Shown here: positions 27,801 through 37,600 of the stretch, piece by piece | How the letters are laid out: each line of letters opens with the position of its first letter | Position numbering within the stretch: position 1 is the first letter of the stretch | Assembly: GCA_009869945.1 (NCBI GenBank) | Contig: WIXG01000053.1 | Coordinates: forward strand, 186,001-250,000 | Source: Mesaphorura yosii | Taxonomy: Eukaryota > Arthropoda > Collembola > Poduromorpha > Tullbergiidae | Direction of reading: 5' to 3' | DNA length: 64,000 nt | Notes under the pieces: model-generated | The model's database searches: none | Told to the model about the DNA's origin: nothing | The model's input: only the letters and a program-made list of their open reading frames with translations | Program-made: the position numbers and the translations under genes

Positions 27801-28556
27801 TCCGTAAATATGCACAGACTGTCGGGCAGCCAATATTTCTGAGCATGAGTCTCTAAGCACTGGAACGAGGACGAAAGAACACGTTTTTTCTGTCAAAACA
27901 ATGCGTATGCCCTCTCCGCTTGTAATTTGTCCGTGTTCCTTTATTAATAAATTCCCATTTCATGATCTCTGCAATGCCAGTCAGCGTGCGAGCAACGCAT
28001 AAATAATTAGAATCATGAATTCGAATGTCTTAATATCGGCCCGGACGAACGTCGGTGCTGGTTTTCAGAGTCCTCGTGCAAGTTTTTTCGACAGACAAAA
28101 ATTATGGTGTTTCTCAGATTTCTCTCTTCTCTAATCTTCGTCCGAATCTACCTCCGTGGTAAACTCCATTAGTGACCAGCGAAAAGAATGACTGCGACTT
28201 ACCTTTGGGACCGGTGAGTTTCCACCGAGCACGCCATTACTGTTGCTGTTGCTTCCTTCGCCGCCGCCGCTGCCACTGCCGCCACGCGCGAGACGATTAA
28301 AGACACGATTTAAACTCTTAAATCGGTGAATTTGCTCTTGGTTTCTGCGGTACAGCGAAAAGGGCGATGCGGCGGACGACGACGACGAGGCCGAAGCCGG
28401 CGATGACGACTGTCTGCTTCCAAAATTGCTATGACTATTGCTATTGTAATTACTATACTCAAACTCTGGACTTGTGTGGCATTGTTGCACCAGCAGGTTG
28501 AAGAGTATCAGCAACACACCCGTCGACAGCATCGTCTTCCTCACGATTGAATTCAT
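6765..28556 (-). CDS. Pvf: PDGF- and VEGF-related factor (Pvf), complete gene of seven coding exons
   Basis: This is a secreted ligand of the arthropod PDGF/VEGF receptor (Pvr), a receptor tyrosine kinase pathway acting in haemocyte migration, epithelial closure and growth. The seven exons join in frame to 595 residues. The order is: signal peptide (about 1-28), a long low-complexity region (about 30-324) with acidic, Thr-rich, His and Ser/Gly runs, a cystine-knot growth factor domain (344-427), a Ser/Gly linker, and a Cys-rich tail (508-595). The knot has the eight expected cysteines at 344, 369, 375, 381, 382, 389, 425 and 427, including the family motif PHCTILHQCSDETGCC and the closing NHTECEC. 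All junctions use AG/GT with matching phases. The start is the first ATG and opens directly into the signal peptide. Insects have Pvf1, Pvf2 and Pvf3; I cannot firmly assign which, though the tail with CKC, CICDC and CEVPSC suggests the Pvf1/Pvf3 type. Confidence 0.93.
6898..6979 (-). other. Pvf: Pvf intron 6 (82 nt)
   Basis: A short GT-AG intron with donor GTAATT and acceptor TTTCAG; it contains nothing else. Confidence 0.85.
6980..7111 (-). CDS. Pvf: Pvf exon 6 (Cys-rich tail)
   Basis: This exon gives residues 508-551 plus two bases of codon 552. It reads CKCPSAYTERILPDNSCICD and then CFDREKEC and a basic KLKKGR segment. The CxC and CxCxC spacing is the cysteine-rich repeat found after the growth factor domain in Pvf and several VEGF proteins. 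It is bounded by acceptor TGTGCAG and donor GTAATT. Confidence 0.9.
7112..7547 (-). other. Pvf: Pvf intron 5 (436 nt)
   Basis: A GT-AG intron (donor GTAAGA, acceptor TGTGCAG). I see no further feature in it. Confidence 0.85.
7548..7864 (-). CDS. Pvf: Pvf exon 5 (end of cystine knot and Ser/Gly linker)
   Basis: This exon gives residues 403-507 plus two bases of codon 508. It completes the growth factor domain with VERLVFYNHTECECRDRMDD, which carries the last two knot cysteines and a potential N-glycosylation site (NHT). A linker of about 70 residues rich in Ser, Gly and Thr follows. It is bounded by acceptor TTTTTGCAG and donor GTAAGA. Confidence 0.92.
7865..10142 (-). other. Pvf: Pvf intron 4 (2278 nt)
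   Basis: A GT-AG intron splitting the cystine-knot domain (donor GTAAGT, acceptor TTTTTGCAG). It holds a few short direct repeats such as GAAT units near 8321 and GGCAA units near 8265, but no gene. Confidence 0.8.
10143..10375 (-). CDS. Pvf: Pvf exon 4 (core of the PDGF/VEGF cystine knot)
   Basis: This exon gives residues 325-402 and carries six of the eight knot cysteines. Key segments are GSCRVPKPRLVRV, then YVPHCTILHQCSDETGCC, then DVLTCSPKTTQRVELSFY. The CxxxxxC followed by CC spacing is the diagnostic PDGF/VEGF pattern. The acceptor is TTTTGCAG, the donor GTAAGT, and the first base of codon 325 comes from exon 3. Confidence 0.95.
10376..10449 (-). other. Pvf: Pvf intron 3 (74 nt)
   Basis: A minimal GT-AG intron between the low-complexity exon and the cystine-knot exon (donor GTAAGA, acceptor TTTTGCAG). 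Confidence 0.85.
10450..10852 (-). CDS. Pvf: Pvf exon 3 (low-complexity Thr/Ser/His/Gly region)
   Basis: This exon gives residues 191-324 plus one base. It contains a run of about 14 threonines followed by three prolines, a four-histidine run, and Ser/Gly/Asn-rich stretches ending in a Gln-Pro repeat. Such Thr/Ser-rich segments in secreted proteins are often O-glycosylated; that is an inference. The acceptor is TGCATTCCAG and the donor GTAAGA, both in phase with their neighbours. Confidence 0.85.
10853..22967 (-). other. Pvf: Pvf intron 2 (12.1 kb)
   Basis: This is the largest intron of the gene. I find no supported gene inside. Open frames here, such as those near 15740-16171, 18297-18821 and 20732-21187, begin at non-ATG codons or lack recognisable domains and splice context. 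The size is typical of an intron that holds enhancers, but I cannot point to a defined element. Confidence 0.7.
22968..23183 (-). CDS. Pvf: Pvf exon 2 (acidic low-complexity region)
   Basis: This exon gives residues 119-190, exactly 72 codons, phase 0 at both ends. Its middle is strongly acidic, with a run of Asp interrupted by one Glu and one Met, next to a possible dibasic site (IPRRFPLDDD) where proprotein convertases could cut. The acceptor is TTTACAG and the donor GTAAGT. Because its length is a multiple of three, it could be skipped without a frameshift. Confidence 0.82.
23184..28202 (-). other. Pvf: Pvf intron 1 (5.0 kb)
   Basis: A GT-AG intron (donor GTAAGT). It contains a 217-codon open frame at 27243-27896 on the minus strand, but that frame has no recognisable domain and no splice support, so I treat it as chance. 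No other feature is seen. Confidence 0.7.
28203..28556 (-). CDS. Pvf: Pvf exon 1 (start codon and signal peptide)
   Basis: This exon gives residues 1-118. It opens with MNSIVRKTMLSTGVLLILFN, a basic N-terminus and a hydrophobic core, followed by a likely cleavage site near CHTSPEF. That is a clear signal peptide for secretion. Ser/Asn- and Ser/Gly-rich sequence follows, with a basic NRVFNRLARGG segment. The frame is open a little upstream, but no other ATG is available, so the start is the first ATG. The donor is AAAG/GTAAGT. Confidence 0.88.
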
Positions 28557-31500
28557 GGCGCACGCACACACGATAATTTCGTCAGTCAATCTGCAACCGG
28601 CACTCAGAAATCGCGCTTCGCGTTCACATTTCACTTGTGTCTGTTTGCCACGTCACATCGTTGGCGTCGTCGTTCAAAGATTTGAATTGTTTCTCAATTT
28701 CTCCAACACGAAGACGAAGACGGTGGAAATTCTGGAAAGAACGCCAAAGCATGATGAGTACGAGCTCAAACGTTTGTAGAATTATTGCTTATTCAGTGGA
28801 AGTGGACTTTGGGTTTCATAATCCACTCGGCGAACGTGAGACGATAAAACGGGTCGCCGGTGGCACATAAGCCATAAGCGTGGGGACGCAGCCCGCATCG
28901 TAAATGATTGGAAATTACACAATTCACACGTGTCAACTCATGCTTGCGTTGGATTAGGAAATGCGCGCAACAATGGGACGGAGATTGGGAATGCAGAATC
29001 AAAAGAGTTGGTCGCATCTCGCGCCCAGCCTGCATTTCTTTGCGGTATGCACAAGCGCAAGGCGCAAAGCTGGCGTAAGCGTCAGTGGGGTGGCATTCGA
29101 AAGAGAGACCAGTGCTCGCATTTCTGAAAGGATCTACGTTGTGAGCCTCCGAGCGCATCCTGACAAATCGGTTTCAAGGTTAAAAATACGAGATCACGAT
29201 TGTCACGCAAGAATTGTCATCTTCCATTTACGACTTCATCAATCAGATGCAATTCGGCAAATGCACTCGGGATGGAAATACACCGCGATCGCGATCACCC
29301 GACACAAAATTTATTACCGATTCTTCTCAACCGTGACGTCGGCACGGATTTATCATCGAGCTATCGACGTATCGATATGTATTGTATCACTCTCACTTGA
29401 TTCGTCCTCTCACCGATTCTGCACTCCATGTCTACCGGCTCGGAGAAATGCAAGAGACGCGCATTCCGTCACCGTCACGGGATTCTATCGCAGTGTCGAG
29501 GTTGTGATAAATTCAAGGGTGAAAAGAAAAATTATAGATTTGTCCCGTGAAAGAAGCCGTCAGCCGAATGCGTGCAATTCAGGGAAATTTAGCTGATATC
29601 GGGCTGGTTCCATTGAAAGGTAAAGTCAAAACTTACTTAAACTCGTCGCCAGAACCAACGAAGGTCCAGTGTATCAAAAATTCAGTCCAGACGCTTAAAA
29701 CGCTTGAGATTTCGTCGTGACACAATTTCTATGCACAGAGCTTGAGGAATTTCCCCAATCAAAACTAAGCACAAAGAACACAGGCACATCGACACCGAAA
29801 AACGGACGATGTTTACAAACACTTGTAACCGCAGGAGTGCTTCGCATGAATGCAGCAGAGATGAGATGCCAAAATACCACGAGTGTTCTCTCTTTGACGG
29901 TCAGTGGATGAATGAAACAAAAATCACATCATCAGACTCGTTTCGTGCTCTTGAGTCGCTCACAGCACGTCGCGTTCCTCGTGCGCTCTGAACGGAGAAC
30001 GTCTGGCTCGTACGGCTCGTATTGGCGTTGGAGTATCGGCGTCGTGGTGGTGGTTGAAGTACCTCGCAGAGCATTGAGGCAACATGAGACATATATTGTG
30101 AAGATCGTTGGGCTGCTTTGCTGGGTTACAAAATATTGGCAATTTCGCGTGTGATTTGAGCCAAATATTCCAGACTTGAATTGATGATTCTATGCAAAAG
30201 TAACTCATAAGCGCAGGACTCGAAAGAATGAATAGACTGGACTTTCTCGGAACGGAACACGCCAACACGCTCACGCGTCTCAAGCTACCGTAATCGCTTC
30301 TGTTTACTTGCCCGAATTACTCGCCACGCACAGGTACATGATTAAGTAATTCATTAGCACGTCTCACCAATTTACCGTGCAAGACGCCGGGTTTCTAAAA
30401 GAAAAAGCGAAAATGTAAACACAGGCACGTTGCAGAACACGATAATGTGGGCGCTGCAATGATGTGAACGTGATAAGAGATAGGAATGACAGCACACGTT
30501 AAAAAATATGAATGCATGCTGCTGTGTGCTTTATCTTGCTATTAGCCGGACACTGCGCTTCATTTCCGGTTCGATTCGTGGGACCTGATCGTCGTCTTTC
30601 GAATGAAAAGTTCCAAGATTCCAATCTCGACGGGAAAAGAAATCGCATTAAATTCCCGGCTCAGTTTGATTTAATTGTAAAGCCGTGGCCGATTATTAGC
30701 GTCACTGTGTGAAACAGCGAACAAAAGCATTTGGTGAGAGGCTTTTGTCTTTCGTCGTCTTTCCCCGTTATAAATTTTTGCAATTTCGCGCGCCGGGGCT
30801 CCCTGTTTGCTTTTGTTTATCACTTTTGGGATGGTGAATTAGTTGAGCACACAAGCGAGCTTGCTTGCGCTTGAATGGGTGGCTGAACTCTTAACTAGTT
30901 TCTCGTTAACCTCAGGAAGTTAGCGTCGTCAGCACTTAGAGCGTCGATTCCGAGAGAATGAATGAATGGATGGAGGCCATGCAGTAACCCGTTGAGTTGT
31001 AAGTAACTTGGCATTTTTATTTCCAAAATGAGAACATTTTCATATCTTCATATATTATTTGTAGTATATACTGGTCATTTGTTGACTTAACTAATTGGTA
31101 GTAGTCGCAATAATTTTGTTTAGCCGTTGTTCTGATCTGAATAAATTGCAGTACATGACGCATACACATTTAATACTTTAGTCTGCACATTCGAATTACG
31201 AGTACGTACGAGAATTAGCATTAGCGCACGATAATGGATCATGGCTCTTAGAAAAAGAAGCAGCAGAAGCAAGTGTAGTTTGCCTTAGCACGGCCCAGTC
31301 CCTAGCCTACAGTACACTTAATTGTCTTAATTAGTCATCCAGTTCTAGTTTTCCTTAGTCGTCTAGTTTGCCATACAGCGGCTCTGTTTCTCTCCCGGTA
31401 AAGGATTTGATGTGATACGATACTTTTACTTTTACTCTATTTAACAAATTTCCTGGATTCTGGGATTTGCACGCGGCGATAGAGAGTTTGCATCACAGGA

Positions 31501-34463
31501 AATGCGGACTCGTGTATTCGACTACACGTAAATTTTAGCAGCCTAGAATACGTACAAGGACTCAGTACGAACGATCGGATCAGTGCAGAGTGCCTTAGTC
31601 TTCAAGCTGTGCAATAATTTTGCATTAAAGTTAGCAGAAACAGAAGGTACAATTTGGGCCCGATTTTTCAGTAGGATTCAAAAGGGCGTGTGCTTGAGTG
31701 AAATGTCAATAGACAAGCATTTAACTAGTATCGCCACTGCAGAACACATAATCAGCTTTCTTATACGATTTAAACTACTGGAACAATGCTTCGGCTTCGG
31801 CTTGATTACTCGCGCGAGGTACAAATTAAAATAGAAACGTAATCTTGACAAGGTTGAAACATTTCTGCGTAAAAAAGAAAGGGAGTAAATTTCATGATTT
31901 CATGTCTTGTTTGTAATTTATGTTGAACGCTACACAAAAACTTAATCATACGCACAATCTTACGAGTACTGGACATTAATTGTATTTACGATAGTTTCAG
32001 ATATATTTCCTGGCAAATGGCAAAATCATCGTAGCCATGCAGTGCGATAGAGTGACATCTTACATTACGTAATTACTATTCACATGGAGTTGGATCTCGC
32101 TCCTTTCCGAGCAACGCAGAGGGTTCCGCAATGGGTGGTTAGAAGTTTCGATTTCAGGAGCACTCTGGTTCTCATTTTTGAATAAATGTGTAAAATTTTC
32201 TTGATAAGAGATTGAAGAACGCTAATCTGAAAAATTACTAAATTTACAATTTACAGGCAAAGCCGTGCATTATTTTCCGTCGACACATTCGATGACTTGA
32301 TACAAACAATTCAGCAGCAATTTTCAATTACGGCCTTGTCTAATTCAAATTAACATTAACGGTAGTATCTGAATTAACAATATCCAATCCCCGTACGCAG
32401 TTTGTATTTACAAACACCGAAACGAACACAACAACAAATCACAAGAATCAGGTGGATGATTTTCATTGCTACGCACCAAATGTCAAATGCACAATAAATC
32501 CGTTGCCGAGTCTGCTGGGGCCCAGCAAGTAATATCACGTGGGCGGTTTTGGTGGCCATTACAAAAATAAACTGTCTATGCGGAGAAATAAGAGTTGAGC
32601 GAGTAAATCATTCGTCGTTGAAACAAATCGAGACTCAGGCACGGCATAAACAAAGATGCGAATTTCAGTTTGTGTCAAGGATTGCACTTTTGTAAAATTT
32701 GTGTTGACGGACCGTAGATGGCAGAGCGAGCGAGAATTCTGTCTTAACGTGGAAAGTGGAACCGAAACAAAAACGTAAGCTAGTTAAGTAACGCCGTGAC
32801 TTTTCTCAATCCTTCGATGCTTGGCGTGGCGAGTCGTCTTGTCTCGCGATTGCGACGTCGTGAGTGAAGTTTTCTTCGATGCACTTCTTTTCGTAGCCTG
32901 GCATGGCTTGGACCAAAATCTGCAGCGTGGCGGGGCGGCGGTGCCGACTCTTGAGAAGATGAGGCGAGTACAGAGTTAACTAATTTACTTGGACATGGTC
33001 GCGGCACCGGATTTTTGTTACTGGTGTAGTCCGGCTCGCTCCTTTTCAAGTTGCAATATTATTACAAGAAAAGTGACTGGACTTCGTTCCAGAATACAGG
33101 CTAGTTTGTGACTCGTGCCGGAAAGCGTGCCGGACAGATACAAAACAGAGAGAAAAAGAAAGTAGAGAGACTTCATCCGTGACATTATTTAAATTTATAC
33201 ACATTTTTTGGCAATGGATTCTGGCGTATCTCCTTGGCACCGTTAACCTAAAGATTAAGAATCGTACATTTGTATCGTGGCTTTAAATACGAAGACACGA
33301 ATTTTACTGGAGCGCATTTGCTGTACTTCAGGCGCTTCTGAGTCGCATCTCCCGTTCCTCGGCGGCTTGTCCTAAAGTTTACTGGGCTCGCCATTTTCTC
33401 GCGTCGTGTCTCTTTCCATTCACTGCCGGACTCAGTTGGCCACGTATGTGAACGTAATTCTCAGAATTAGTTGGTAGTATTGTTGCGGTGGCTGATGGCG
33501 ATGGCTGCTCGTACTATTCACTGCGGATCACAAAAGAAGAATAGAATGCATGAGCTCACAAATTAACACTTTGAATCTTAATCGCGCCGTTGTCTTCGCC
33601 GCGCACGAGCTCGGTGGCCTGCATGTGTTGTAAATCATCTCATTTCCTACGCTGAGTAAATAGCGATCAATATTAACGCTCCAGTAGAAAAAGAAAGAAG
33701 TACTTTGTGCAGCTTTTTATTATCCACTCTGCCGAGCCGGTCGGAGATGATGACTGACTTCATTCGTACTCGAGACTCGTCGATTGCACGACGGCGGCAG
33801 TGCAGCATAGCGTAAAGCAGAGATAACGAGCACGGGCACGGGCACGCGAGTTGAGCTTTTGAGCTGGAGTTTGTCTGCAGTACGCGAGACGCGAGAGCAC
33901 ATTTCTTTATCTGGAATTGCGAATTTAATATCACAGTGCATGAAGAGGCTGCAGAGACGCCAAGAATGAAGAAAAAAATAAGTTGCAATGTTGTTGGTTT
34001 TTGTGCACCAGGACAAAACAAGTCTCTCGTCCCGAGTACATTTGGAGCAACAATTTGACGACTCTCCTTCTCGCTAGCCGATTACACAGCGCAGCAGTGC
34101 AGTGGAAAGAGAAAGGAAAAGACATGAATAAGAATATGAAAGAGAAAGGGTCCAAGAAAATCTTCTGGACTCGAAAGTATGAGCAAACGAACATGACTCC
34201 AATGCGGCTTGGCTGCTCGCATTATGTACTCGCAGTCCATTCCGCCTGCGACTGCTGTCTTTGTGTGTGGAGAACGAAGGGCGTTCTAAACACCCACTGA
34301 CAGGGAAAGTTCAGCGCGAACACGTCGAATATTCTTTCTGCACCATGCCAATTGCCAATTTCAAGAGTCCTGCTCAAAACTTTGAAGTTGGAAAATCCAC
34401 CTTTCGCGGTTTCTAATTGAATTATGTAGTAGTAAGTATGAAAATCTTCGGGAAGCTGCTTAC
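28557..34463 (-). other. Spacer between the Shaker 3' end and the Pvf 5' end
   Basis: No coding exon is supported here. Shaker and Pvf lie in tandem on the minus strand, so the right part should hold the Shaker 3' UTR and the left part the Pvf 5' UTR and promoter. Candidate minus-strand poly(A) signals (TTTATT on the plus strand) occur at 33716-33721 and about 31017-31022. I did not find a clear TATA box for Pvf. A 211-codon plus-strand frame at 28961-29596 has no recognisable domain. Confidence 0.45.
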
Positions 34464-34470
34464 CGTGTGG
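34462..34470 (-). other. Sh: Splice donor just after the Shaker stop codon
   Basis: Seven bases after the TGA the minus strand reads ACACG/GTAAGCAG, a strong donor match (GT at 34463-34462). It suggests that the 3' UTR is spliced to a downstream exon within 28.6-34.4 kb. Being so close to the stop, the junction should not trigger nonsense-mediated decay. I could not identify the acceptor. Confidence 0.5.
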
Positions 34471-34619
34471 TCAAACATCTGTCTCTATCCGAGGTATGTT
34501 GCTATTCCTGAGTATTCCGGGGTTGGCGTTGCCCATTTTCTTAGGAAGCTCGGTCTCGTTCAAATCAATAATGTCGGATGAGGACTCGGACAAAGACCCT
34601 GCATCTGCCTTTGGATAAC
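34471..34619 (-). CDS. Sh: Shaker last coding exon (C-terminal tail, ETDV)
   Basis: It encodes residues 503-550 after a split Gly codon: a Ser/Asp/Glu-rich tail ([20 protein letters not shown]) ending in PRIETDV and TGA at 34473-34471. Drosophila Shaker ends in the same IETDV, the class I PDZ ligand that anchors the channel at synapses. The acceptor is TTGACAG. Confidence 0.93.
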
Positions 34620-37600
34620 CTGTCAATCGAGCATGTAAACGAGGAGCATTAGAATCCCGTCACTCGAGCAGGTAGTAATTGAGTAAATGCTATGTGTGTA
34701 TTTGCAATAATTCACAATTCATACCTAATGTACCAGGTAAATATGGACAGCTGGTGACGTGATTAAAGTTCTGCGACTGCATCTCCTCTTGGTCGGTTTC
34801 TCGGTGATAAAAGTAGTTGAAGTTGGAGACGATGACAGGCACGGGCAGAGCAATCGTCAGCACACCGGCAATGGCACACAGAGAACCCACGATCTTACCC
34901 CAGACGCCCACCGGCCTGTCGGCAGTGACAATAGAATACATACGAATTAGTGCCTCGGACATCAAGCCATCATCGCTGAGTCATTTAGTCATTGCGAATT
35001 GAAATGTTAATGCGGCAGCAGCAGCAAGAAGTAGTAACAGCAGTTCATGGCAACTAGAAAAGGCATTAGGATCGTATCTTCGTCTGCTAATAGTAAAATC
35101 AATTCTATTCTAGCACTCTTTGTTCTGAGCAGCAGAAAAATGTGTCAGAAAAGAAGCCACAACCTGCTACAGCTTTCAATCATACCACAAGGTAAAGATC
35201 TGTTGGCAAAGAATGTTAGGCTGGAAAATCTCAGCTGGAATGTAAAACTAAAGCGTGTGTCAGCTCTCCGTTTTAGAACAGTTAAATGAATCCAATGTAA
35301 TAAAAACGATGCGTTATGCAAACTGAGGCCGTGTATCGCCGTACCCCTTCTAACGACAAAATGCATTCATTTTCTCGTCTTGTTTTCTGTTCTACTGCGC
35401 TCTATCCCCATCCTAACTAATCATCTAGCTCTCCTGCCTTCTAGTACGTATATTTGTGATGTAGCGCACCCGAAAATCCGCAATCAACTTATCGAATTAA
35501 CACACAGCAAGCCAAAGCATGAAGCAAGGAAAGGCAGGCAGGCAGCACGCACAAGCAAGCAAGCTTTCCAAGGCAGAAGCGGGCTGGCGGGCAGGCCGAG
35601 GAAACAATCTCATCAAGAAGCGTGGAAAAGCGAGAGAAAAGGTTAAGAATGGCGCATAATTTTCACCGTGCGGGAAATGTCCGATGCTGAGCGCTGGAGA
35701 CATCTCGTCAACCCACTTTCTTTATGTTGACGTTGACTGTTAATGCAAATCGGGCCGTGTATCGGCGACGAGACGACGGGTTTACGACCGACCTCGGCTG
35801 GCTCCACTCCTCAATGAAGGGAAAATACTCAACTTAAGAGGAATAAAACTGAAATTATCTCAGTTTCGGAGATTTTTCGATTGTAAACAAGTTTACGAGC
35901 CTGCTTGGAGGATAACCGCATTAAATACATTCCGTATTTCGTAATAAAGCACGTCAGGCGTAAATTTATCGCGTTTATTTTCACTCCGGTGGCGCATCGA
36001 AATTCGAAATGACAAGTTGTTATTTGGCAGAAATGCATACTCTGTACCGTACGGAATGAGGTTAAGGGCTATTCACGTCGTATTGTCAAATTAACTGTAG
36101 CAGTTAAAGTTATGGGTGTTCACGAGGAGGCATGACGTCAATTGGCGTGCATTTTGTGCTAAACAGAAAAGAGTATTAAAGTAGTAACCAGTTATTAGAA
36201 GTGCTTAGCAATTAGTTGCCACCAGGAACTTTCCCAGCGAGAAGATTATCTTAAGCGCCGCCATTTATACCTCCTCACTCGGCCGAGAGGAAGTGGAGGC
36301 TAATAATTTCAGGGCGGCAGCGGCGGAAGAGTTCGGCGGAGCAACTTTTTCACACGTACAACCTATCATTATGATTGCATTTGCGCCAGCATCAGCACGA
36401 TTCGGTTATTACGAGCTCAGTGCGCAAATGAGTGAAACGCATCAAGGAAACAGCTCGTAAAAGAAAAATTTGTTGAAAGGTTCTCGTTTAATTTTCCCAT
36501 GCCGATCTGCCAAAAACTTTCCGCTTTCGACGATCCGTCACAGTTTTTGACATTTCAAGCAGAACGGATGCTTTCGCAAACTGTAACGGCGACGAGTGAC
36601 GAACACGTGCGGCTTTCGCACCCAATTCAAGCTTCAAGCCTCAGGCGTGAGCTGAAAAGTTTGGAGTAGGCATTTTAAAGTTTAGTGCAGCGGTAGAGTG
36701 GCAAAATATTCAAAGTGAGCATTTACTCTGCACAGCAAAAGCAAGCATAGTTTATTAATTCGCTTGGAGTTGGGTGAACAAAGAAGCAAATGTGAAATTA
36801 GGCTAAAAGCAAGGGCACATTGACGAGGAAGCTAAGCAAGAAATCTGCTTGTCCGATTGTTGCCTTGCTTTGTTACACAAGAAATGAGATAATGCGTTAG
36901 TAAATTAGTGCCACAAAGCCAATCGAGCGCCTACCCGGCAAACTATTCTAAAGTTCACACTGAGAGAGTCAAGAAGGCGAAGGAGAGTGAAATTATAGTT
37001 GAATTGAAATTGGAGCATACGTCATGTCACCATAGCCGACGGTGGTCATTGTTACGACTGCCCACCAGAATGCATCGGGAATAGACTTGAAGTAAGAATG
37101 TTCAGTGCCAGCCTCTGCGAAGTACACAGCACTTGAAAATAGAACCACACCTGCAACATGAAAGGCAGAAGGGGAACTTGGTTACAAAGTACGAATAACA
37201 GACATCAAGTACGAAGAGTAAATTATTCAGAAAAGAGAAAGAATTAGAAACGGAAAGGACAGAGAGAGAGAGGAGATCGGGAGAAAAAAGTCAAAGGGTG
37301 GCGGCGACGGACGACGGAGTGAAATGTTTGAGTGCGCGACGGAAACATAAACTTAATGACAAAGGAGGACCAACTTATAACCATAAATAAATTAAGACTA
37401 AAGAGGTGGTCGTAATAATAATATTGTCGTCTCATATTATTATTCGAGCTACGGTGCATTTCGGACTAATAATACGAGGATTCACAGAGAACGTCGTTCG
37501 ATTACAGATTGCATTGCGATTAAAGCAAAAGACAATCTTCTGGTCATTTGTGATTCGCAATTCAGTATCAACGGAAAGAGGAACGGGATTTCTTACGCTT

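Noticed and set aside
27243-27896. 217-codon minus-strand open frame in Pvf intron 1
   Set aside because: No recognisable domain, signal peptide or splice context. Across both strands of 64 kb at this base composition, one or two frames of this size are not surprising.
28961-29596. 211-codon plus-strand open frame
   Set aside because: Composition is irregular (rich in Arg, Ser and His), with no domain and no flanking splice or promoter signals; treated as chance.
32405-32412. Pumilio-type site TGTAAATA on the minus strand in the presumed Shaker 3' UTR region
   Set aside because: A single 8-nt AT-rich match, and it is not known that this stretch is part of the transcript.
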